Assembly (NCBI GenBank): GCA_024642185.1
Contig: JAHEBR010000081.1
Location: 1 to 8,558, forward strand
Length of the DNA: 8,558 nt
From: Marivivens sp.
Lineage (GTDB): Bacteria; Pseudomonadota; Alphaproteobacteria; Rhodobacterales; Rhodobacteraceae
Direction: 5' to 3'
A program made the translations under genes and the position numbers. A model generated the notes under the pieces. The model was not told the origin of the DNA, did no database searches, and saw nothing but the letters and a program-made list of their open reading frames with translations. Shown here one piece after another: positions 1 through 5,877 of the stretch (positions within the stretch are counted from its first letter, which is position 1; the number at the start of each line of letters is the position of its first letter).

Positions 1-131
1 ACAAAGCCCGACACCGCGCCGACCGGCAGGCCATCGGATTTGCGCGTCAGCGGCGGCAGCGCATGATAGGCGCGGAAGATGAAGGCCGATCCGTCGATCA
101 GGTGCAGATGGCAACCCTTGGCAAAGGTCAT
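1..131 (-). CDS. polA: DNA polymerase I, N-terminal fragment (window edge)
   Basis: Reading the minus strand from the ATG at 131-129 gives 43 codons that run off the window edge. The protein begins MTFAKGCHLHLIDGSAFIFR and continues with AYHALPPLTRKSDGLPVGAV. This is the start of the 5'-3' exonuclease (FEN-like) domain of bacterial DNA polymerase I: LIDGS carries the first metal-binding aspartate, and the FRAYHALPPL and GLPVGAVSGF segments are typical of the family. PolA removes RNA primers and fills gaps during replication and excision repair in the cytoplasm. A GGGAG sequence about seven bases upstream supports the start. The polymerase domain cannot be judged because only about 5% of the gene is present. 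The cupin gene is divergent, with 143 bases between the two starts. Confidence 0.9.
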   Translation of the reverse strand, partial: MTFAKGCHLHLIDGSAFIFRAYHALPPLTRKSDGLPVGAVSGF

Positions 132-209
132 GGTTGTCTCCCAGCGCGTGTCAGAAATATGTGATGCCATTTTTGGATCAGCGCTACCAGCCCCGCCGGG
201 CCATCGATT

Positions 210-238
210 TTGTTAGGTCCGGGGTTGGACTGTGCTAC
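210..238 (+). promoter_or_regulatory. candidate promoter for the cupin gene
   Basis: TTGTTA (210-215) and TGCTAC (233-238) are separated by 17 bases and lie 36 bases upstream of the cupin start. The -35 box is a fair sigma-70 match. The -10 box is weak by E. coli standards, but GTGCTA-type boxes are plausible in alphaproteobacteria. The rest of the 132-274 gap holds the polA leader on the other strand and no gene. Confidence 0.35.
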
Positions 239-262
239 GCTGACCTCGTGGAAATTCCGTCC

Positions 263-267
263 GGAGG
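263..267 (+). promoter_or_regulatory. ribosome binding site that fixes the cupin start
   Basis: GGAGG lies seven bases before the ATG at 275. It decides between this start and the in-frame TTG at 134 or ATG at 164, neither of which has a comparable site. Confidence 0.7.
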
Positions 268-274
268 CACTTGG

Positions 275-739
275 ATGTCGCACAGATCTTTCACCCCCCC
301 GCTTGTACTCCACGATCACGACCGAAACGCCAGCCCCTTCGCCTTTCTCAATGGCTCCTTTCATCTCAAGGTGTCGTCGGCCGATACCGCGGGCCGAGCG
401 ACCGTCTTCGACACCATCCGACACACGCCTGGCGGACCGCCGCTTCACATCCACGACGAACAGGACGAGTGGTTCTTCGTGACTGAGGGGCAATTCGACA
501 TCAGGGTAGGAGACACTGTTCATGCGCTGGGGCCGGGCGATTCCATCCTCGCGCCCCGTGGCGTTCCCCATACTTTCCGAAACCGGTCCGAGACCGGACG
601 GATCATGGTCACTTTCCTGCCCGCCGGAAGCATGGAAGAGTTTTTCGCGGCCGGAAGCTCGGCCGGGCCGATGAGCCCGTCAGAGTTTGCCAGCTTATTC
701 GAAAAACACGGAATGCATATTGTCGGGCCGCCGCTTTAG
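275..739 (+). CDS. small single-domain cupin protein
   Basis: This is a 154-aa cytoplasmic protein with no signal peptide. Both cupin motifs are intact. Motif 1 is HIHDEQDE followed by six residues and Gly (H58, H60, E65, G72), and motif 2 is GDSILAPRGVPHTFRN (G88 to N103, metal ligand H99). The H-H-E-H set suggests a bound divalent metal such as Fe, Mn, Ni or Zn. Single cupins of this type are loosely called quercetinase-like, but the family covers dioxygenases, isomerases and binding proteins, so no substrate can be named. About 50 residues flank the barrel on each side. The start at 275 is chosen for its strong GGAGG site. An in-frame open stretch back to 134 lacks a good start and would run to within two bases of polA. 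Its TAG stop (737-739) overlaps the TAA stop of the convergent zinc protein gene. Confidence 0.85.
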   Translation: MSHRSFTPPLVLHDHDRNASPFAFLNGSFHLKVSSADTAGRATVFDTIRHTPGGPPLHIHDEQDEWFFVTEGQFDIRVGDTVHALGPGDSILAPRGVPHTFRNRSETGRIMVTFLPAGSMEEFFAAGSSAGPMSPSEFASLFEKHGMHIVGPPL

Positions 740-927
740 GCAGCGCTTTCCTCCGAGCCGAGAGCTTTCCCGTGAACGTAACGGCAATCGCAATAGGGGC
801 ATTCGACCCAGCCCTTGTCATGCGGGATGGTGAGCCAAACGCGCGGATGGCCCAGCGCCCCTTCGCCACCGTCACAGGCCACGCGCCAGGTTTCGACGAT
901 CTTGGTCTCGGGGGCTGGAATGGTCAT
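736..927 (-). CDS. NDUFS6-like zinc-finger (CHCC) protein, 63 aa
   Basis: The minus-strand ATG at 927 opens a 63-codon gene with GAAGG about eight bases upstream. The protein has the pattern C-D-G-G, G-H-P-R-V-W-L, then C-P-Y-C, with presumed zinc ligands C18, H27, C43 and C46. This is the small zf-CHCC family, whose mitochondrial member is complex I subunit NDUFS6 (13 kDa). From what I know of the family, a homologue is a supernumerary complex I subunit in Paracoccus. A role on NADH:quinone oxidoreductase at the inner face of the membrane is therefore likely here, but it is inferred from the family. No nuo genes are in the window. The same frame stays open upstream across the ABC gene, but that part is antisense shadow. 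The TAA stop overlaps the cupin stop. Confidence 0.88.
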   Translation of the reverse strand: MTIPAPETKIVETWRVACDGGEGALGHPRVWLTIPHDKGWVECPYCDCRYVHGKALGSEESAA

Positions 928-978
928 TGCAATGCCTTCATCTGTTGCCGCCGGGCGCTGGCCCGCATAGATCAGGCT

Positions 979-1006
979 AGTGTATAACAACGCGCCGCAC
1001 CGGCAA
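979..1006 (-). promoter_or_regulatory. candidate minus-strand promoter for the zinc protein gene
   Basis: On the minus strand TTGCCG (1006-1001) is followed after 16 bases by TACACT (984-979), about 50 bases upstream of the zinc protein start. The same few bases read on the plus strand give TGTATAAC (981-988), a -10-like box suitably placed for the ABC gene at 1024, but with no good -35. The 96-base gap 928-1023 probably holds overlapping divergent promoters. Confidence 0.35.
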
Positions 1007-1023
1007 GACTGGAAAGCCCTGCA

Positions 1024-1965
1024 ATGACCGAGAACGCCATCGAAATCACCGGCCTTCGCAAGACTTATCGCGGCTCGGCGAGGTCGGGGCCGAAAGAGGC
1101 GCTCAAGGGCATCGACCTGACGATCCCGCGCGGCATGATCTTTGGCCTTCTGGGGCCGAACGGGGCGGGCAAATCGACGATCATCAATATTCTCGCGGGC
1201 CTTGTGAACAAGACCTCGGGGCAGGTTCGTATCTGGGGCTTTGACCAAGACGTAAACCCGCGCCAATCCCGCGCCTCGATCGGCGTGATGCCGCAAGAGC
1301 CCAACCTCGATCCTTTCTTCACCCCGCGCCAGAGCCTCGAAGTGCAGGCGGGCCTTTATGGTGTGCCACCCGCGCAGCGCAAGACCGACGAGATCCTCGA
1401 ACTCATCGGCCTTAGCGACAAGGCCGGCGCTTATGCCCGCACGCTTTCGGGCGGGATGCGGCGGCGGCTTCTTCTGGGCAAGGCGCTGGTGCATACGCCG
1501 CAAATCCTCGTGTTGGACGAGCCGACCGCAGGCGTTGACATCGAGCTTCGCAATATGCTCTGGGCCAATGTCCGCAAGCTCAACGAGCAGGGGATGACGA
1601 TCATCCTGACGACCCACTACCTCGAAGAGGCCGAGGCGATGTGCGACGAGATCGCCATCATCAACCACGGCACGCTGGTGACCCGCGACACCACCGCCAA
1701 CCTGATCGGCCGGATCGACGCCAAGACGATGGTGATCGTTCCAGAAGCGCCCGCCGCCCTGCCCGACCTGCCGGAAGGGGTCGAGGGCCTGCTCCGCGAC
1801 GACGGCGCGCTCGAGTTCACCTACCGCACAACGCAGGTTCCGGCCGAAGCCGTCCTGGCGGCTGTGCGCAAGGCAGGGATCGCCATCCGCGATGTGAAAA
1901 CGCAGGAAGCCAACCTCGAGGATGTCTTCCTCTCGCTCACCGCAGGGGCGCACACGAAGGGCTAG
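1024..1965 (+). CDS. ABC-2 type transporter ATP-binding protein, YadG-like
   Basis: This is a 313-aa nucleotide-binding subunit that powers export through a separate membrane permease. All ATPase elements are present: Walker A GPNGAGKST (44-52), Q-loop Q91, signature LSGGM (141-145), Walker B ILVLDEP with catalytic E166, and H-loop H198 in ILTTHYLEEAEAM. The last 90 or so residues form the usual CcmA/DrrA-type C-terminal extension. The segments LVNKTSG, AGVDIELR and TIILTTHYLEEAE closely resemble E. coli YadG as I remember it, so a YadGH-type exporter is the best guess. The substrate is unknown. GGAAAG seven bases before the ATG supports the start. No permease gene adjoins it: the next gene is convergent and shares the stop tetranucleotide CTAG. 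Confidence 0.92.
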   Translation: MTENAIEITGLRKTYRGSARSGPKEALKGIDLTIPRGMIFGLLGPNGAGKSTIINILAGLVNKTSGQVRIWGFDQDVNPRQSRASIGVMPQEPNLDPFFTPRQSLEVQAGLYGVPPAQRKTDEILELIGLSDKAGAYARTLSGGMRRRLLLGKALVHTPQILVLDEPTAGVDIELRNMLWANVRKLNEQGMTIILTTHYLEEAEAMCDEIAIINHGTLVTRDTTANLIGRIDAKTMVIVPEAPAALPDLPEGVEGLLRDDGALEFTYRTTQVPAEAVLAAVRKAGIAIRDVKTQEANLEDVFLSLTAGAHTKG

Positions 1966-2780
1966 TCGCCCAGCTTGGCGTGGATTTCCTGAAGGTCGAG
2001 CTCGCCCGTGGGCATCTTGTTGGCCGGATTCTCGAAATCATAGCGGAAGAGCTGAAAGTCTTTCTTGTAGATCTCGAACATCAGGTGCATCGAAAGATCG
2101 TCGAAATACTCCTCGACCGGATGCGCCCGTTTCGGCCCGTGGCCCTCGCTTTCGTTGAAGCGCGGGATCTTCTTCAGATCGACCTTGTGCGGCGTCTCGA
2201 CCGCATCGAGCACCTTCTGCATGCCGGGATTGAAATCCTCGGTCCAGAAGATCTGGTCATAGCGGCCACCGTTGACGATGAAGGTCGAGACATGGCCCGA
2301 CATGGCCGACCAGTGGATGTCGGGCTCCATCGGGCGGCGCCAGCGGATCGTGTCGCGGGCGAAGAGGAGGAAGCGGCGGAAGCTCTTGATCTGGTCAAAC
2401 TCGAACCCGTCCTCGGGGCTTCCGACCTCGATCCCGTATTTCTGGATCAGCATCGGCACGAGGTTGCCGCGATAGCGTTTGCCGTTGCGCTGGATGCCGC
2501 AGATCTTGTCGAAGAAGGACGACAGGATGCGGGTGTAGGGATTTCTAACGCAAGTGAAGGTCTGCGATTTGTGGCCTTTGACGTTGGCCTCGATCAGCGG
2601 CTGGCTCGCCTCTTGCGCCCACTTATGCAGGCCCTCGGTCGAGTCGTGGATATCACCGTCGAAAAACCGGCCATGATCCGAATAGAACATGATCTGGCCG
2701 ATCGTTGAACACGCACACTTTGGAACAACCCGATAGACCATGCTTTCGCTTTCGGTCATCCAGGTACCTGGAAATCCCAT
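1962..2780 (-). CDS. PAPS-dependent sulfotransferase, carbohydrate (HNK-1) type
   Basis: This 272-aa protein shows the landmarks of the Sulfotransfer_2 / HNK-1 carbohydrate sulfotransferase family. The 5'-phosphosulfate loop is VVPKCACST (18-26), with K21 as the likely catalytic lysine. The 3'-phosphate motif is CVRNPYTRILSSFF (77-90, with R79 and S87/S88). DIHWSAM (154-160) and a late YKKDFQLFRY (238-247) also fit. Such enzymes move sulfate from PAPS to a sugar hydroxyl or amine. Unlike the animal Golgi enzymes it has no membrane anchor, so it should work in the cytoplasm on a precursor glycan. The acceptor is unknown. The ATG at 2780 has GAGG only three bases away, so starts at residue 8 or 14 are possible. 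It diverges from the branching glycosyltransferase gene and is convergent with the ABC gene. Confidence 0.82.
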   Translation of the reverse strand: MGFPGTWMTESESMVYRVVPKCACSTIGQIMFYSDHGRFFDGDIHDSTEGLHKWAQEASQPLIEANVKGHKSQTFTCVRNPYTRILSSFFDKICGIQRNGKRYRGNLVPMLIQKYGIEVGSPEDGFEFDQIKSFRRFLLFARDTIRWRRPMEPDIHWSAMSGHVSTFIVNGGRYDQIFWTEDFNPGMQKVLDAVETPHKVDLKKIPRFNESEGHGPKRAHPVEEYFDDLSMHLMFEIYKKDFQLFRYDFENPANKMPTGELDLQEIHAKLGD

Positions 2781-2933
2781 CTACCTCAAACTCCGTTGCC
2801 GTTGCGGCTGTTGCCGTGGCACTTTCTCTGTGGTCTTAAAGCCTAACAGAGCAAACTAAGGGTGTTTATTCAACGTTTGTTCGGTCTATCAAGAAGAAAC
2901 TGACAGGCACTCGATCGGGTAATTGTTTCCAAA
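2781..2933. promoter_or_regulatory. AT-rich divergent intergenic region (promoter zone)
   Basis: This 153-base gap separates the divergent starts of the sulfotransferase and glycosyltransferase genes. The stretch from about 2835 to 2905 is clearly AT-richer than the surrounding genes, as expected for promoters on both strands. I see no pair of boxes good enough to name. The part nearest the sulfotransferase (about 2792-2820) has repeated GTTGCCG units. No small gene is visible. Confidence 0.4.
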
Positions 2934-4511
2934 ATGGCAAAGATCGCCTTCATCCTCCTCTGCCACAAGGATCCCGAGGCGGTTATCCAGCAGGCCGAGA
3001 TGCTCTCGACTGTTGGCGATTACATATCGATCCACTTTGACGCCAGTTCGAGCGACAGCGATTTCGAAAGGATCGAGCGTGGCCTTGCCAACAATCCCAA
3101 CGTCGCTTTTGCCAAGAAGCGGGTGAAATGTGGCTGGGGCGAGTGGAGCCTTGTGGAAGCAACGCTCAGCGCTGTTGAGACCGCACTCGATGCGTTTCCG
3201 AGGGCGACCCATTTTTATATGCTGTCGGGCGACTGTATGGCGATCAAGTCCGCCGAATATGCCCATACATTTCTTGATTCAGAAGACGCAGACTTTATCG
3301 AAAGTTTCGATTTCTTCAAAAGCGATTGGATCAAGACCGGGATGAAAGAAGACCGCCTGATCTATCGCCATTGGTTCAATGAAAGAAAACACAAACAGCT
3401 TTTCTATTGGTCGTTCCGGGCCCAACGTCGGCTTGGTCTGCAACGGGCAATCCCCAAGGATATCGAGGTTCAGATCGGTAGCCAGTGGTGGTGCCTCCGG
3501 CGTTTGACCATTGAGCGGATCATCGAGTTCACCCGCAAGCGCCCCGATGTGATGCGCTTTTTCCGAACAACATGGATCCCCGACGAGACCTTCTTTCAGA
3601 CCCTTGTTCGTCACCTCGTTCCCGATGCCGAGATCCGCACCAAGACGCTGACCTTCCTGATATTTACCGACTACGGAATGCCAGTTGCTTTTTGCAACGA
3701 TCACTATGATCTCTTGCTGGGGCAGGATGCGCTTTTTGCGCGTAAGATCAGCCCCGAGGCAAAAGAGCTCAAAAAACGGCTCGGGCGGCTCTATGCTTCT
3801 GGACGGACGGATTTTCGGATCTCCGACGAGGGCCGCAGTCTTTTCAAATTTCTCTCGGGGCGGGGCCGGATCGGGCGGCGCTTTGCCGCGCGGTTCTGGG
3901 AATCGGAAGGCAGCCTCGGGCGTGACCGCGAGCTTCTGATCATCGCCTCAAAGAAATGGCACGTTGGCAAACGGCTATTGGATGCGATCCAGACGAACAC
4001 AGGGCTCCAGGGGATAGCTTATCTCTTCGACGAGGAAGCCACCCCGCTTCCTGATTTGGGCGGCATTCAAACCTCGCTTGGCAAACGCACCCGCCATCGC
4101 CGTGCGCTCATGCGAATGCTGTTCGACTATTATGCCACGGGCCGCCTGGTGATCTGCCTCGACACTTCATCGATCGACCTCATTCACGATTTCTTCACAG
4201 ATCGTTCCAAGACCCGCCTCCTGGAAATCGAATGCGAATTTTCGGATGACTATCTCAGTGGCCACGCTCGCCGTGTTGGCCTTGCCGGTGACGAGACCAC
4301 ACCCGAGACACTTGCGCGGCTCTTGCCGACGATCCGATATGATGTTGTCTTCGAATCCGAACGCATCCGAGATGCAGGTTTCGCCAATTATCGACGCCTT
4401 CGGCAGACTGCATCGCTTGAGGAAAACTCCGACGCACTTGGCGCATTCCTGTCTGTCTCGCCAGACACGGCCCGCAAGATTGCCCAGACAGATCACCTTT
4501 TCGACGACTGA
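2934..4511 (+). CDS. core-2/I-branching type glycosyltransferase with unidentified C-terminal domain
   Basis: This is a 525-aa protein. Residues 1 to about 290 match the Branch family (GT14: beta-1,6-GlcNAc transferases and protein xylosyltransferases). Visible motifs are IAFILLCHKDP (4-14), HFDASS (34-39), CGWGEWSLVEATL (66-78), FYMLSGDCMAI (94-104), GSQWWCLRR (182-190) and WIPDETFFQTL (214-224), whose acidic residues include the likely catalytic base. It probably transfers a sugar from a UDP-sugar, but donor and acceptor cannot be told. Residues from about 330 to 525 form a second domain that I do not recognise, starting ELLIIASKKWHVGKRLLDAI. I recall DUF-type domains on Rhodobacteraceae Branch proteins but could not check. 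There is no signal peptide or membrane segment. The start is fixed by an in-frame stop at 2901-2903 with no other usual start codon between, yet no Shine-Dalgarno sequence is visible. Confidence 0.85.
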   Translation: MAKIAFILLCHKDPEAVIQQAEMLSTVGDYISIHFDASSSDSDFERIERGLANNPNVAFAKKRVKCGWGEWSLVEATLSAVETALDAFPRATHFYMLSGDCMAIKSAEYAHTFLDSEDADFIESFDFFKSDWIKTGMKEDRLIYRHWFNERKHKQLFYWSFRAQRRLGLQRAIPKDIEVQIGSQWWCLRRLTIERIIEFTRKRPDVMRFFRTTWIPDETFFQTLVRHLVPDAEIRTKTLTFLIFTDYGMPVAFCNDHYDLLLGQDALFARKISPEAKELKKRLGRLYASGRTDFRISDEGRSLFKFLSGRGRIGRRFAARFWESEGSLGRDRELLIIASKKWHVGKRLLDAIQTNTGLQGIAYLFDEEATPLPDLGGIQTSLGKRTRHRRALMRMLFDYYATGRLVICLDTSSIDLIHDFFTDRSKTRLLEIECEFSDDYLSGHARRVGLAGDETTPETLARLLPTIRYDVVFESERIRDAGFANYRRLRQTASLEENSDALGAFLSVSPDTARKIAQTDHLFDD

Positions 4512-4519
4512 GGACCCAG

Positions 4520-4888
4520 ATGGATTTTACCTACGACCCGCAAAACATCTTTGCCCGCATCCTGCGCGGCGAGATCCCGAACAAGACCGTCTTTGAAAAC
4601 GATCACGCGCTGGCCTTTCACGATATCGCCCCGCAGGCGCCGGTCCATGTGCTGGTGATCCCCAAGGGCGCCTATGTGAGCCTCGATCACTTTGCCCGCG
4701 ACGCGAGCGCCGAAGAGCATTTCGGCTTCATGCGGGCGGTGGCCGAGGTCTGCAAGATTGCCGGCGTCGATGCGGGCTTTCGCGCCATCTCGAACACGCG
4801 GACGCATGGGCGGCAGGATGTGCCGCATTACCACCTGCACATTCTTGGCGGGCGTCAGCTTGGCCTGATGCTCGACGACGCGGGCTAA
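4520..4888 (+). CDS. HIT-family (HINT-like) nucleotide hydrolase/transferase
   Basis: This 122-aa protein is full length for the HINT branch of the histidine-triad superfamily. The opening NIFARILRGEIPNKTVFEND is typical, as is VHVLVIPKG (42-50). The triad is H103-Y-H105-L-H107, with H105 as the expected nucleophile, within QDVPHYHLHILGGRQLG. HINT proteins cleave AMP from substrates such as AMP-lysine and other adenosine phosphoramidates. Some HIT enzymes are also reported to act on adenosine 5'-phosphosulfate. The true substrate is not shown by sequence. A GAGGA site five bases before the ATG supports the start, and the gene begins 8 bases after the glycosyltransferase stop, so co-transcription is likely. 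Its TAA stop overlaps the TAG stop of the convergent PfkB gene in CTAA (4885-4888). Confidence 0.9.
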   Translation: MDFTYDPQNIFARILRGEIPNKTVFENDHALAFHDIAPQAPVHVLVIPKGAYVSLDHFARDASAEEHFGFMRAVAEVCKIAGVDAGFRAISNTRTHGRQDVPHYHLHILGGRQLGLMLDDAG

Positions 4889-5877
4889 AGCAGCCCGTGT
4901 TTGGCGAAAAGCGCCTTGAGGTTCGCCTCGGGGCGCGCGCCGATGTGACTGATCACCTCAGACGCCGCAACGCAGCCCATGCGCCCGCAGGTCTCAAGAT
5001 CGTGGCCGTTGGTCAGCCCCCATAGGAAAGCGCCCGCAAACAGATCGCCCGCACCGGTCGCATCGACGATATCGGTCGGGATCGCTGGCACGTCCCAGCG
5101 CTTGCCGCCCGACAGGATATGCGCGCCCTTCTCACTATCGGTGCAGGCGACGATCTCGACCTCGAGCGCGGCGGCGGCCAAGGCCGTTTCGAAATCGTCG
5201 GTGCGATACATCGACAGGATCTCGGCGCGGTTACAGAACAGCAGATCGACATCCTCGCGGATCATCATGCGGAAAGCATCGCGGTGCCGCTCGACGCAGA
5301 ACGGATCGGACAGTGTCAGCGAGACGCGCCCGCCGTGGCCCTTGCAGGCGTTGATCGCCTTGGCGAAGGCGGCGTGGCTGTCGGGGCCGTCGAAGCGATA
5401 GCCCTCGAGATAGATCCATTCGGCATCGGCCATCATCGCGGGATCAATGTCGGAAGGTTCAAGAAATTCGGTCACGCCGAGATAGGTGTTCATCGACCGC
5501 TCGCCGTCGGGGGTCACGACCACGATGCAGCGGCCGGTTTCCTGTTCGGCGGATTTCGGGGCGAGCGAGGTCTCATAGACCGCCCCCTGCGCCCGCAGAT
5601 CATGGGCGAAGATCGCCCCAAGCTGATCGTCCTTGACCTTGCCGACATAGGCGGTCCGACCGCCCAAATGAGCAATGCCCGCGATGGTGTTGGCGGCCGA
5701 TCCGCCGCTAATCTCTTTCGCGGGGCCAATCGCGCCATAGAGCGACACGGCGCGATCCATGTCGATCAGCTGCATGATGCCCTTTTCGATCCCCGCCTCT
5801 GCGAGAAAGAGCTCGTCGGCGCGGGTCAGCACATCGACCATGGCATTGCCGATGCCGACAATCTGGAACTTCTTCAT
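4885..5877 (-). CDS. PfkB-family carbohydrate kinase, adenosine-kinase-like
   Basis: This is a 330-aa ribokinase-fold kinase. The N-terminal substrate signature is ISGGSAANTIAGIAHLGG (56-73). The C-terminal PfkB signature is DATGAGDLFAGAFLWG (272-287), containing the anion hole and catalytic base D278. The opening VGIGNAMVDVL with GIEKGIMQLID is typical of proteobacterial members annotated as adenosine kinase or sugar kinase. Phosphorylation of adenosine to AMP is the leading guess, and another nucleoside or sugar is possible. The start at 5877 overlaps the nth stop as ATGA, which argues for translational coupling. The frame is open to 5928, but an upstream start would run 51 bases further into nth. 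Its stop is shared with the convergent HIT gene. Confidence 0.9.
   Translation of the reverse strand: MKKFQIVGIGNAMVDVLTRADELFLAEAGIEKGIMQLIDMDRAVSLYGAIGPAKEISGGSAANTIAGIAHLGGRTAYVGKVKDDQLGAIFAHDLRAQGAVYETSLAPKSAEQETGRCIVVVTPDGERSMNTYLGVTEFLEPSDIDPAMMADAEWIYLEGYRFDGPDSHAAFAKAINACKGHGGRVSLTLSDPFCVERHRDAFRMMIREDVDLLFCNRAEILSMYRTDDFETALAAAALEVEIVACTDSEKGAHILSGGKRWDVPAIPTDIVDATGAGDLFAGAFLWGLTNGHDLETCGRMGCVAASEVISHIGARPEANLKALFAKHGLL

Noticed and set aside
134..274. In-frame upstream extension of the cupin from a TTG.
   Set aside because: It has no ribosome site, lies two bases from the polA start codon, and codes nothing cupin-like. GGAGG at 263-267 supports 275.
128..571. Minus-strand open frame of 147 codons ending in an ATGA overlap with the polA start.
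   Set aside because: It is antisense to the cupin gene, whose two motifs are intact, and shows no recognisable domain. The ATGA overlap is a tempting operon signal but is likely chance.
928..1953. Long upstream extension of the zinc protein frame on the minus strand (over 400 codons in all).
   Set aside because: It runs antisense through the ABC ATPase gene. The zinc protein has a natural start with a ribosome site at 927, and long antisense frames are common in high-GC DNA.
1641..2708. Plus-strand open frame of 355 codons over the end of the ABC gene and the sulfotransferase gene.
   Set aside because: Its translation is arginine-rich and has no domain. The sulfotransferase on the other strand has full family motifs.
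2792..2820. Short repeated GTTGCCG units upstream of the sulfotransferase.
   Set aside because: They are too short and few to be called a repeat array or binding site.
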